DNA from: Myxacorys chilensis ATA2-1-KO14
GTDB lineage: Bacteria > Cyanobacteriota > Cyanobacteriia > Leptolyngbyales > Leptolyngbyaceae
NCBI GenBank assembly: GCA_019359275.1
Contig: JAHHHP010000002.1
Span: 62,001 to 126,000, forward strand
Direction of reading: 5' to 3'
Length of the DNA stretch: 64,000 nt
Below are positions 9,811-18,461 of the stretch, one piece after another; within the stretch, counting starts at the first letter, position 1; each line of letters starts with the position of its first letter. The position numbers were made by a program, and so were the translations under genes. The notes under the pieces are model-generated. The model was not told the origin of the DNA, did no database searches, and was given only the letters and a program-made list of their open reading frames with translations.

Positions 9811-11535
9811 TCACGAGTGAACGGCGATTGTTTGCTTGGAACGAACCGCACCGTGGCGCACCGGAACTTCGATAACAAACTCTGTACCCTGTCCTAGTGT
9901 AGAGTTGCAGTACAGCTTACCTTGGTGGCGTTCGTTGACAATTTGATAGCTAATCGAGAGTCCTAAGCCCGTTCCTTTTCCGATGGATTTTGTTGTGAAA
10001 AATGGGTCAAACAGTTTTGCTTTAACCGATTCAGGAATGCCAGATCCATTGTCTGTGATCGAGATTCTGATCCACTCGGTATCGAGGCGAGTTGTTCGGA
10101 TTGTAATTTGAGGGGACGCAGGCTGCTCAGTGTTGAGAATAGCGTCTTCTAGCGCATCGATCGCATTTGTCAAAAGATTCATAAAGACCTGATTGAGTTG
10201 TCCCGGATAGCACTCAATCTTTGGCAGTTCGCCATACTCTTTTATGAGTTCAATGGTGTGACCGTTATCTTTTTTAGATTTGAGCCGATGCTGAAGAATG
10301 AGTAGCGTACTATCAATTCCTTCATGGACATCTGCTTGTTTATACTCTGCTTCATCTAGCCGCGAGAAATTCCGTAGACTGAGAACAATCTCACGAATCC
10401 GCTGCGTGCCAATCTCCATCGATTGAAGAACCTTACTGAAATCTTCAGTCAGAAACTCTAGGTCAATTTCCTCAATTTTGGCGCGAATGACCGTTGGCGG
10501 ATCGGAAACATGGTGTTGATACAATTCGACGAGATTCAGTAAGTCCCCGGCGTACTGACGAACATGATTGAGATTACCGTGAATAAATCCAACCGGATTG
10601 TTGATTTCATGGGCAATTCCAGCGACCATTTGCCCTAATCCTGACATTTTTTCAGTTTGAATCAGTTGCGCTTGCATTTGATTCAATTCTCGCAGTGTTG
10701 TTTCAAGTTGTTCTGCTTGATGTTTCAGTTGGATTTCTGAGAATTGCAGCGCTTCGGTATTGTGCTGAATTTGTCCTGCCATGCGATCGAATGCACCAGA
10801 AATTTGCGCCAATTCATCTGAGCCTTGCAGTTTAACTCGGGTAGTCAGTTCTCCTTGGGCGAGCCGATTGCTGCCTAAGACCAGTTGCCTTGCCCGTCGC
10901 GTGACGATCTGATCAAACAGAAGTCCAATGAGAATGCATAACAAGACCAGCACGCCAATGAGCTGCACCGACTGTTGTTGAGCATCTACGATCGCACGCT
11001 GTTCCAATTGCGCTAAATCATAGTTTATTAGAAGTACGCCAATGTTGTCTGAGCGGAGTTGCCCTGGCTTGGGTGGCAGCAGCACTGGATAGACTGCCGT
11101 AATACTCGTGCGATCGCGGTTGAGAGCAACTTTTCCCGCTCGCTGTTGGCGCACTTGGGCTACAACAGAAGCGGTGTCTGCTAAAGGTGTATCTTGTAGC
11201 AATCGGTTGCGGAGTTCGTAACGATTAGAATTTTGAACTCGATCAAATTCATCACACAACGTGATCAGTTTAAGATTATCATCTCCAGTGAGACGGCTAA
11301 TGAGCAAAGAAGCCCCCTCAGACTTTTCCTCTTTAACCTCTGCTCTACGGTAGACATACTCTAGGAGTTGAGCCGTTGCAGTGGCAGTTTGTTTCGCCCG
11401 TTGGGTTAAGTAGTCTTCTGCCCGCTCATGAGAAATTGAAACTTGGCGATACAAAGAGAACCCTCCTGCAACACATCCCACCAGCAAGAGCGTGATTGGA
11501 ATCGTTAACCGCAGAGGCAGGGGAAATGCTTTCAT
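9811..11535 (-). CDS. Membrane sensor histidine kinase with HAMP domain
   Basis: 574 residues: transmembrane helix ~10-28, an extracytoplasmic sensor region of ~160 residues with no PAS or Cache motif I could name, transmembrane helix ~192-210, HAMP (~212-260), a coiled coil, then HisKA with phospho-acceptor His309 in GIAHEINNPVGF. The ATPase domain shows the N box (NLLTNAIDALED), G1 (DNGSGIP), the F box and G2 (GKGTGLGLS). No response regulator is adjacent. It lies 150 bp downstream of a solute-binding lipoprotein on the same strand, which may supply the ligand signal. Confidence 0.93.
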   Translation of the reverse strand: MKAFPLPLRLTIPITLLLVGCVAGGFSLYRQVSISHERAEDYLTQRAKQTATATAQLLEYVYRRAEVKEEKSEGASLLISRLTGDDNLKLITLCDEFDRVQNSNRYELRNRLLQDTPLADTASVVAQVRQQRAGKVALNRDRTSITAVYPVLLPPKPGQLRSDNIGVLLINYDLAQLEQRAIVDAQQQSVQLIGVLVLLCILIGLLFDQIVTRRARQLVLGSNRLAQGELTTRVKLQGSDELAQISGAFDRMAGQIQHNTEALQFSEIQLKHQAEQLETTLRELNQMQAQLIQTEKMSGLGQMVAGIAHEINNPVGFIHGNLNHVRQYAGDLLNLVELYQHHVSDPPTVIRAKIEEIDLEFLTEDFSKVLQSMEIGTQRIREIVLSLRNFSRLDEAEYKQADVHEGIDSTLLILQHRLKSKKDNGHTIELIKEYGELPKIECYPGQLNQVFMNLLTNAIDALEDAILNTEQPASPQITIRTTRLDTEWIRISITDNGSGIPESVKAKLFDPFFTTKSIGKGTGLGLSISYQIVNERHQGKLYCNSTLGQGTEFVIEVPVRHGAVRSKQTIAVHS

Positions 11536-11692
11536 AGAAATTGATCATTCAATCCAGCCGAGATGTTGTGCTAGTTTGATCCCTTCGTTCTGCTTTATGG
11601 ACAGAATGATGGAACATACATCATGTAGGTCGCGTTTGGCTCTACTAAAATCTGGGATCTGATCTGGAGCCTCGCGTTAGGCAGAAGTTCTT

Positions 11693-12688
11693 TTAACTTG
11701 CCTTTACTAACTGATCGCTAAGCAGTTGATCAATGGGCGCAATCTGTTTTAGCAGCTTGTTTTTCAGCATGACTTGACCCAAACGTTTCGTGTTTTCTAC
11801 CAAAGAAGAGTCGGTCTTGCTGAGCAGCTTGATGTTGGTTTGGCGATCGGGAATGCTCAGTAATTTGAGCGACTCTATGAATTGCTCAGGTGTAATTTGT
11901 TGGCGTTGCGCCATTTTGAGGGCGGCATCTTGGGGCTGTTGTTGCTGATAGTCTAGAGCGCGGAACCAACCTGCGATCAGCGCTTTCATTGTGCGATCGC
12001 GATCGACAAGGACTTCTTTGCGGGTGACTAAGACATCAATGATTTCACCTGGAATTTGAGAACTATCGAATAGGACTTTGGCTCCCGCTTTGATCAAATT
12101 TGAGCGCACAGGCTCGAAGGTGATCACCGCATCGACTACGTTTTGCTTATAGGCTTGTTCGTGTTCGGAAACGCCTAAGCTTGAAATCTTGAGAGTGTCG
12201 AGCGCCAGCCCCAACTTATCGAGCGATCGCGCCAACATATATCCGCCTAGTGCGCTAGATTCAACTCCAACTTTCTTGCCTTTAAGATCGTTTAAGGTTT
12301 GAATCTCTGGTTTTGCTAAGAAAACATCCCCGCCGTTAGAGAAGTCAGTCACGAGGACAACTTGAATATCTGGGTTTGTCTCCGCTAAGGACAGCGCTTC
12401 ATCCATCGTGAGTGCTGCTACGTCGAGTTCACCGTTGCGGAGCGCTTGACTGACTTCTGTTGAAGATGGATAGTCGCGTAGTTCGATCGATTGCCCTTGG
12501 TAGTAGCCAAGCTCTCTGGCTAAGAATAAAGGCTCAAAACCAGGCCATACGTTTACTCCGAGGCGAATGGGAGTTTCAGGTTGTTGAGCGCAACTGATCA
12601 AAATCGACAGCAGACAGGCAATCAGCGCCAATGGTGTAAACGTTGAAGGGCGAGCAATCCAGTTTGATCCAAAGCGATGACGTTTCAT
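11693..12688 (-). CDS. ABC-type substrate-binding lipoprotein, SsuA/NMT1-like
   Basis: I chose ATG 12688 (331 residues); a GTG at 12703 would add five. A lipoprotein signal ends in LISC with Cys33 as lipidation site. The mature part begins IRLGVNVWPGFEPLFLA and continues with LARELGYYQG, GKKVGVESSALGGYM and VVDAVITFEPVRSNL, all typical of the nitrate/sulfonate/taurine and aminopyrimidine (NMT1/THI5-like) binding proteins. No permease or ATPase gene is nearby. It precedes a sensor kinase on the same strand, so a sensing role or a partner transporter elsewhere is possible. The ligand is unknown. Confidence 0.9.
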   Translation of the reverse strand: MKRHRFGSNWIARPSTFTPLALIACLLSILISCAQQPETPIRLGVNVWPGFEPLFLARELGYYQGQSIELRDYPSSTEVSQALRNGELDVAALTMDEALSLAETNPDIQVVLVTDFSNGGDVFLAKPEIQTLNDLKGKKVGVESSALGGYMLARSLDKLGLALDTLKISSLGVSEHEQAYKQNVVDAVITFEPVRSNLIKAGAKVLFDSSQIPGEIIDVLVTRKEVLVDRDRTMKALIAGWFRALDYQQQQPQDAALKMAQRQQITPEQFIESLKLLSIPDRQTNIKLLSKTDSSLVENTKRLGQVMLKNKLLKQIAPIDQLLSDQLVKAS

Positions 12689-12798
12689 AACAACCTGGAA
12701 CACAAGGTACTGTGTCAGAGTGCCCGGAGTGTTCCAAGGAATTCACATAAGCGTTCTTCTAGAAAGGATTTGCTCACTCCTTGGCTTTAGAGCTTTAG

Positions 12799-12841
12799 CT
12801 TCAAAACCTTGACTTCAAAACCTTGACTTCAAAACCTCTGA
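12799..12841. repeat. Three tandem copies of a 14-bp repeat
   Basis: CTTCAAAACCTTGA at 12799-12812 and 12813-12826 are identical; the third copy (12827-12841) has one inserted C. The array lies about 60-100 bp upstream of the fumC start. Confidence 0.85.
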
Positions 12842-12901
12842 CATCACGTTAGATCATGCCTTCTGTTATTCTCAGAGTGCTTGATGATTAGGGAGACAAA
12901 T

Positions 12902-14308
12902 ATGCAGGATGAATCACTCAATGCTACTCGCACCGAGACGGATAGCATGGGCGCGATCGCAGTTCCATCGCAGGCTTATTGGGGCGCACAAACGCAGCGA
13001 TCGCTGCTCTATTTTGCAATTGGTCAGGACATAATGCCGACCGAATTGATTCGCGCCTTTGGCATCCTTAAAAGAGCGGCAGCCACGGTGAATCAAGCCC
13101 TCGGAAAATTACCCCCAGATAAAGCAACGGTGTTGATTCAAGCGGCAGATGAAGTGATCGCAGGTAAATTAGACGATCAGTTTCCGTTAAGCGTATGGCA
13201 GACGGGAAGCGGAACTCAAACCAATATGAACGCCAATGAGGTAATTTCTAATCGAGCGATCGCGATCGCGGGTGGTGTGATCGGCAGTAAAGAACCGATT
13301 CATCCGAATGATCACGTCAATATGTCTCAATCATCTAACGATACGTTTCCAACAGCGATGCATATTGCATCCGTTGAAGCGATTCATCACCGACTGATTC
13401 CGATGATCAAGAAGCTGCGTGATGCGTTACATCAGAAATCAACTGAGTTTGAAACGATTATTAAAATTGGTCGGACTCATTTGATGGATGCTGTTCCACT
13501 AACGTTAGGACAAGAATTCTCAGGCTACGTTGCTCAACTCGATCAAGCATTAGACCGAATTGAGGCAAGTCTGTCAGGATTGTATGAACTGGCGATCGGG
13601 GGTACAGCCGTAGGAACCGGACTCAATACTCATCCCGAATTTGCAGAACGAACAGCGGCTGAAATTGCGACTCTAACAGGATTACCGTTTGTCAGCGCCC
13701 CCAATAAGTTTGCAGCGCTGGCAGCGCACGATGCGATCGTGGCAACAAGTGGTGCAATCAAAACCCTCGCCTGCGCCTTAATGAAGATCGCTAATGATTT
13801 GCGCTGGATGGGTTCAGGGCCGCGCTGCGGTTTGGGCGAACTGGTTTTGCCTGCTAACGAACCCGGATCCTCGATCATGCCGGGAAAGGTGAATCCAACT
13901 CAGTGCGAAGCGATGACAATGGTCTGTGTGCAAGTGTTGGGAAATGATGCCGCGATCGCAATCGCTGGCACTCAAGGAAACTTTGAACTCAACGTATTTA
14001 AACCTGTTCTTATTCATAATCTTTTACATTCTGTTCGCATTCTTTCTGATGCTTGTTCTTCGTTCACCGATCATATGGTCGTTGGCATTGAACCGAATCG
14101 TGAGCAGATTCAACATTTTCTTGAAAATTCATTGATGTTAGTGACGGCATTAAACCCACGAATTGGCTACGATCGCGCCGCTCAAGTTGCCAAGAAAGCG
14201 CACCAGGAAGGAACTACATTAAAAGCAGCGTGCATCGCGCTCGGCTTTCTCAGCGCAGAAGAATTTGATGCGATCGTGCGTCCAGAAAATATGACTAGCC
14301 CACAGTAG
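12902..14308 (+). CDS. fumC: Fumarate hydratase, class II
   Basis: Interconverts fumarate and malate in the cytoplasm. ATG 12902 is preceded by AGGGAG at good spacing and is preferred to ATG 12881, giving 468 residues, normal for the class. The superfamily signature [16 protein letters not shown] is present, with the other conserved blocks [24 protein letters not shown] and [16 protein letters not shown]. It is the iron-independent, thermostable type. It stands alone, convergent with the SLH gene downstream. Confidence 0.97.
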   Translation: MQDESLNATRTETDSMGAIAVPSQAYWGAQTQRSLLYFAIGQDIMPTELIRAFGILKRAAATVNQALGKLPPDKATVLIQAADEVIAGKLDDQFPLSVWQTGSGTQTNMNANEVISNRAIAIAGGVIGSKEPIHPNDHVNMSQSSNDTFPTAMHIASVEAIHHRLIPMIKKLRDALHQKSTEFETIIKIGRTHLMDAVPLTLGQEFSGYVAQLDQALDRIEASLSGLYELAIGGTAVGTGLNTHPEFAERTAAEIATLTGLPFVSAPNKFAALAAHDAIVATSGAIKTLACALMKIANDLRWMGSGPRCGLGELVLPANEPGSSIMPGKVNPTQCEAMTMVCVQVLGNDAAIAIAGTQGNFELNVFKPVLIHNLLHSVRILSDACSSFTDHMVVGIEPNREQIQHFLENSLMLVTALNPRIGYDRAAQVAKKAHQEGTTLKAACIALGFLSAEEFDAIVRPENMTSPQ

Positions 14309-14373
14309 ACTCATGCAGTTGCAAGCAATCCGCCGCCAATTAGACGGATGCGAGATCTGAAATCACTAAAAAA

Positions 14374-14402
14374 GCCCCTCTTTATATGATTGCAAGAGGG
14401 GC
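14374..14402 (-). terminator. Intrinsic terminator of the SLH-protein gene
   Basis: GCCCCTC (14374-14380) pairs with GAGGGGC (14396-14402) around a 15-nt loop. Read on the minus strand the stem is followed by TTTTTTAGTG, a good U tract. It may also slow plus-strand reading from fumC. Confidence 0.8.
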
Positions 14403-14436
14403 AGAGAAGCAGTAGTTTAGCAAACCTATTTATTTC

Positions 14437-15015
14437 TTATGCGATCGCGAACAGGTTTCGCACCGCGTAGATGGAATTGTACTGATCACTGGTAATCAGG
14501 CGAATCATTCCAGCAACTTCTGCACGGGTAGCGGGCAGCTTTGGATTGAGCGCTTCTAAGTTAGGGTAGTTGAGAATCCAGCCTCGCTGGGTTGCCCGTG
14601 CGATTCCGGGTCTCGCGTAGTCACTCACTTTAGCCGCATCAATGTATCTATTGAGCAAGGCAAGATTTGGTGTGCCAATGCCTGTGTTGCGGGACGCTAA
14701 CGACGTGATCGCGTCTTGGCGAGAAATCGATTCATTCGGCTTAAACGTGCTGTTGGGGAACCCCGATAAGTAACCCGCTTGGTACGCTTGGCGAATTGCC
14801 TTAAACGCCCAATGATTTGCCGGAACGTCCGAGAACACAATGGCGGGACGTGTAGGAGCAGGATTGAATACGCGAACAATCAAAGCGCTAAATTCTGCTC
14901 TTGTCATAAACTTGTCGGGGTTGAAGAGGTTGTTGCCATCTCCGCTCACTTTTCCGTCTTGAGCCAAGGAATCGATCAACGCAACTGCCCAGTGACCTTT
15001 GATATCTGAAAACAT
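14437..15015 (-). CDS. Small SLH-domain protein without signal peptide
   Basis: 192 residues made almost wholly of three S-layer homology modules: residues ~1-50 (DIKGHWAVALIDSLAQDG), ~62-110 (DVPANHWAFKAIRQAYQAGY, with FKPNESISRQDA) and ~120-185 (ending in TRAEVAGMI). SLH domains bind secondary cell-wall polymer or peptidoglycan. The protein starts directly in the first module: no N-terminal hydrophobic segment is encoded, and a strong AAGGAG site seven bases before the ATG makes this start secure. How it would be exported, or whether it stays inside, is unclear. Confidence 0.9.
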   Translation of the reverse strand: MFSDIKGHWAVALIDSLAQDGKVSGDGNNLFNPDKFMTRAEFSALIVRVFNPAPTRPAIVFSDVPANHWAFKAIRQAYQAGYLSGFPNSTFKPNESISRQDAITSLASRNTGIGTPNLALLNRYIDAAKVSDYARPGIARATQRGWILNYPNLEALNPKLPATRAEVAGMIRLITSDQYNSIYAVRNLFAIA

Positions 15016-15162
15016 GTAAATACTCCTTGATGGAATGCGGTGTTCTGCAAGAGATAGAACGGAGTTAGATTAGATGAAACCGTTGTGTACTAACCGTTTT
15101 GCCGTTCTATCCTGTGTTGTTATAGGATTCAGGGTTATGCGTTGCCATTCCAGATTTTCGGG

Positions 15163-15180
15163 ATTACCCATGTGGGTAAT
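15163..15180. promoter_or_regulatory. 18-bp dyad ATTACCCA-TG-TGGGTAAT
   Basis: Perfect 8-bp inverted arms with a 2-bp spacer, about 150 bp upstream of the SLH gene start and 3' of desB. It looks like a binding site for a dimeric regulator; no known regulator is assigned. Confidence 0.4.
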
Positions 15181-15201
15181 ATTGATGCAGCGATATAAAA
15201 A

Positions 15202-15240
15202 AAGCGATTCCTCAGAGATTGGTACTCCGAGGAATCGCTT
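15202..15240 (-). terminator. Intrinsic terminator of desB
   Basis: AAGCGATTCCTC (15202-15213) and GAGGAATCGCTT (15229-15240) form a perfect 12-bp stem with a 15-nt loop. On the minus strand it is followed by TTTTTTATATCG. It lies 17 bp after the desaturase stop codon. Confidence 0.88.
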
Positions 15241-15257
15241 CTTTCATTTACTCGCGC

Positions 15258-16331
15258 TTACTTTTGCAAACGGCTCGGTGCTTGATAGTAAATCTTCGAC
15301 CCGGTATCTGAGATGAAATGGCACGCGCCATAAGAGCGGAAGAAACTCTTCCAAATCGGCTCATTTGACGTGCGATAGTACGCTCCTAAGACAGGCTTGA
15401 TCGCTTTGGTGGCTGTCTTGAGGTGGTAATGAGGCATGTTTGAGAAAATGTGATGAGCCACATGAGTGCCAATGTTGTGGTGAATGGGATTGAACACGCC
15501 GTAGTCTCGATCGATGGTAGACAATGCACCTTTTAGAAAATACCAATCCTCACCGCGATACCAAGGAATATCTTCTTCTGTGTGATGGAGAAATGTCACT
15601 AAGTCCAACCAAACGACGAATCCGATGTAACCCATCAGATAATACTTCACGAAAAACAACAGCCCATACTGCGCCGTCAGAACGCCCAGAAAGGCAATCA
15701 TCATACTCCAGCAAACTGTGCTGGTGATCACTTCGTTGCGCTCAGAAGGTTTAAAGAGCGGACTGGTCGGCATAAAATGTGATCCCTTCTTACCTGTCGA
15801 GCGACGAAATAGATAAATCGGATACGCCAAGAGCGGTAGATAAAAGCGGAATAACTTCTCATACCAAGGCATCTGATCGTATTTGGATTGAACGATGGGA
15901 TACCAGCTTTCATCGGTTTCAATATTGCCTGTGTTGGCGTGATGCGTCCGATGGCTAATGCGCCAACCGTGATAGGGCACAAGAATGGGCGTATGAGACA
16001 GATGCCCAATCAGATTGTTTAACCACTTGTGTTTTGAGAATGAACCGTGTCCGCAGTCATGTCCTACGACAAAAAGCGCCCAAAACATAGTGCCTTGGGC
16101 GAACCAGAAGATTGGAAAAAACCAACCAGTATTGAGATAAGCGGCGGCTGCATACAGTGCAGCGATGATGCCAATATCAAGAAAGAAATAAGACAGCGAT
16201 CGCGCGGTAGAAGGTTCAAAACAAAAGTTTGGAATGGCGGCGCGAACGTCTTTCAGTGTGAATGGTAGATCTTGGACTCGTGAATGGGAATCTACACCAG
16301 ATGAAACAGATGGAAGGGGTTGAACTTGCAC
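15258..16331 (-). CDS. desB: Omega-3 (delta-15) acyl-lipid fatty acid desaturase
   Basis: 357-residue integral membrane desaturase that adds the omega-3 double bond to membrane glycerolipids using ferredoxin electrons. The three histidine boxes are HDCGH (after FVVGH), HRTHH and HVAHH, the last within HNIGTHVAHHIFSNMPHYH. Hydrophobic pairs lie at ~48-90 and ~200-245. The stretch DLVTFLHHTEEDIPWYRG is typical of DesB rather than the delta-12 enzyme DesA, which is the main alternative. DesB genes in cyanobacteria are usually cold-induced. A strong terminator follows. Confidence 0.88.
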   Translation of the reverse strand: MQVQPLPSVSSGVDSHSRVQDLPFTLKDVRAAIPNFCFEPSTARSLSYFFLDIGIIAALYAAAAYLNTGWFFPIFWFAQGTMFWALFVVGHDCGHGSFSKHKWLNNLIGHLSHTPILVPYHGWRISHRTHHANTGNIETDESWYPIVQSKYDQMPWYEKLFRFYLPLLAYPIYLFRRSTGKKGSHFMPTSPLFKPSERNEVITSTVCWSMMIAFLGVLTAQYGLLFFVKYYLMGYIGFVVWLDLVTFLHHTEEDIPWYRGEDWYFLKGALSTIDRDYGVFNPIHHNIGTHVAHHIFSNMPHYHLKTATKAIKPVLGAYYRTSNEPIWKSFFRSYGACHFISDTGSKIYYQAPSRLQK

Positions 16332-16940
16332 TTAATTTCTTGTCAGATTAACAAAACGCAACCTGGACATTCTACCTGTAGGGAGTGGGATCTATCACAA
16401 TGCACGTTCTAGGAATCTACGCAAGTAGCGCGATTATAAAAAGCGTAACGAAGCCGATTTTTAACTCTGGTAAAGCTTTCATCAGGAGCCGAAGCAATGT
16501 TTGCCTTGAGGCGTGAGAAGCAGGCGCTCTTTTTTGCACTGTTTTCTACGTGTGAACTTAAATGCGATCGCGTAAATTCTTTGTTCTCATGATGAGATGT
16601 TAAGTAACGACCGCGTGATCCTTCGTTCCCATCTCGTGATCCTTTGTTCCTATCTTGGGATGTAAGTTCCCGTCTCGTGATCCTTCGTTCCCATCCCGTG
16701 ATCCTTCGTTCCCACCTTGGGATCTTAGGTACGATCGCACGTTCCTTTGTTCCCACTCCATGTTTCTTCGCTCCCATCGCGTGATCCTTTGTTCCTATCT
16801 TGGGATGTAAGTTCCCATCTCGTGTTTCTGAGTTCTCATTTGTTGCTAAACAGCAGTTGCTTTTATACCGACGGTAGTGTTTGCCTGCATTTATTTAGTC
16901 CATCCTTAGTCATTTCATCACGCAAATACAAGGAAGCTTC
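16332..16940. other. Divergent region desB/P450 dominated by tandem repeats
   Basis: 609 bp separate the divergent desB and P450 starts. About 270 bp of it is the 21-bp repeat array listed separately. Short open frames here, one on each strand (16409-16777 minus; 16747-16995 plus), translate the repeats into heptapeptides and are not convincing genes. The final ~90 bp before the P450 is free of repeats and should hold its promoter. Confidence 0.7.
16571..16841. repeat. Degenerate tandem array, about 13 units of 20-22 bp
   Basis: The best units read CGTGATCCTTCGTTCCCATC(T/C) at 16614, 16635, 16676, 16697 and 16780. They are interleaved with a 20-bp variant of the TGGGATGTAAGTTCCC type at 16656, 16718 and 16801. 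The pair at 16635-16675 recurs almost unchanged at 16780-16820, so the array also grew by duplication of larger blocks. There are no spacers, so it is not a CRISPR. Confidence 0.9.
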
Positions 16941-18191
16941 ATGCAACAGATTCCTCGCGACAAAGCCTTGGATAGCACGCTGGCACTGCTGCTAGATGGC
17001 TACCTATTCATTCCCAAAAGGTGTCAACGCTACCAATCGGATATTTTTCAAGCCCGACTCCTGTTCCAGCCATCCATCTGCATGACTGGAAAAGAGGCAG
17101 CCACGCTGTTTTACGATACTGAGCGGTTTGAGCGAAAAGATGCCAATCCTGAACCGTTGAAGAAGACATTGATCGGTGAAGGTAGCGTACTAGGATTAGA
17201 TGGGAATGCCCATCGACGCCGCAAGCAGATGTTCATGTCGCTGATGACCCGCGAGAGCATTCAGCACCTGGCCGCTTTAACAACCGAGCAATGGCACGCT
17301 TACAGCAAAAAATGGGAAATGATGGACAAGGTTGTACTCCTCTATGAGGTGCGGCAAATCTTATGCCGCGCTGTGTGTCAGTGGACTGGCGTTCCGCTTG
17401 AGGAGGGAGAAGTCAAACAACGGACAAACGAACTGGCAGCATTGTTTGAAGGAGGAGGATCTGCCGGACTACGGCACTTGCGGGGAAGGATCGCTCGTCA
17501 GCAAACCGAGAAATGGATCGAAGACATCATCGAAAACGTGCGTAGCCACACGCTAGAAGTCGCTGAAGGGAGCCCGGTTCACGCGATCGCGTGGCACAGA
17601 GACCTCAACGAAGAACTGCTAGATAAACGGACAGCCGCCATAGAACTGATTAATCTGCTGCGACCTACCGTTGCGATCGCGCAGTTTGTGATTTTCTCGG
17701 CACTAGCGCTGCACGACCATCCAGACTGTCGGCAGACACTTCAGCAGGGCGACGACAAGGATGTTGAGCGATTCGTGCAAGAGGTTCGTCGGTTCTATCC
17801 CTTCTTCCCGCTGATCGCTGCCCGTGTGCGACAGGACTTCGACTGGAATGGCTACCACTTCCCTAAAAAGACAAGAGTGTTTCTAGACCTGTATGGCACG
17901 AACCACGATGCGCGGCTGTGGGAGAACCCGGATGAGTTTCAGCCAGAACGGTTCCGCCACTGGGATGGAAGCCCCTTTAATTTCATTCCCCAAGGGGGAG
18001 GCGATTACCAAGTGGGGCATCGCTGTGCAGGTGAATGGATCACGATAGAACTGATGAAAGCGTCGGTGAAGTTCTTGACTCAATCGATACAGTATGACGT
18101 GCCCGAACAGGATCTGCGCATCAGCCTATCGCGAATACCCGCCATTCCAAAAAGTCGTTTTATCATCAGCAACGTCCGGCGAACAGACTGA
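16941..18191 (+). CDS. Cytochrome P450, CYP152 family fatty acid peroxygenase
   Basis: 416-residue soluble P450 that should use H2O2 directly on fatty acids. Heme ligand Cys362 lies in QGGGDYQVGHRCAGEW; the ExxR motif is EVRR (281-284). The acid-binding Arg241-Pro242 in INLLRPTVAIAQF replaces the usual acid-alcohol pair, which defines CYP152 (BSbeta, SPalpha, OleT). At the position of Gln85 in BSbeta and His85 in OleT this protein has Leu84 (SVLGLDGNAH), so hydroxylation versus decarboxylation cannot be predicted. It is divergent from desB and has no redox-partner gene nearby, as expected. Confidence 0.9.
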   Translation: MQQIPRDKALDSTLALLLDGYLFIPKRCQRYQSDIFQARLLFQPSICMTGKEAATLFYDTERFERKDANPEPLKKTLIGEGSVLGLDGNAHRRRKQMFMSLMTRESIQHLAALTTEQWHAYSKKWEMMDKVVLLYEVRQILCRAVCQWTGVPLEEGEVKQRTNELAALFEGGGSAGLRHLRGRIARQQTEKWIEDIIENVRSHTLEVAEGSPVHAIAWHRDLNEELLDKRTAAIELINLLRPTVAIAQFVIFSALALHDHPDCRQTLQQGDDKDVERFVQEVRRFYPFFPLIAARVRQDFDWNGYHFPKKTRVFLDLYGTNHDARLWENPDEFQPERFRHWDGSPFNFIPQGGGDYQVGHRCAGEWITIELMKASVKFLTQSIQYDVPEQDLRISLSRIPAIPKSRFIISNVRRTD

Positions 18192-18461
18192 TGCTGCATG
18201 TAAGTAGAACGATAATTCCTCCAGAGTAGAGTAGTGCTCTCAGCTAGTCGTTGCGCAGGATAAGCCGATGTTAGCGGCGGAAGTCGTCAAGCGATCGCGA
18301 AACGGCAGCAGTGAGCCGCAGGAGACCTTGCTTGGCAAACCGCAGAACTCTCGCGCTTAAATTAAATGCCAACGGCTGATAAGATTCGCTCAGGAGTTAA
18401 TTTAATTGATGAGGGCCTTAAAATCACTCATCAAGTCCTAGCGTTCTCTACGAGATCACCC

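Noticed and set aside
16409..16777. 122-codon minus-strand frame across the 21-bp array
   Set aside because: It translates the tandem repeats into heptapeptides (GNEGSRD-like) and has no family match or ribosome site; a plus-strand frame does the same.
16571..16841. Possible CRISPR array
   Set aside because: The units are contiguous with no unique spacers, degenerate, and no cas gene is present.
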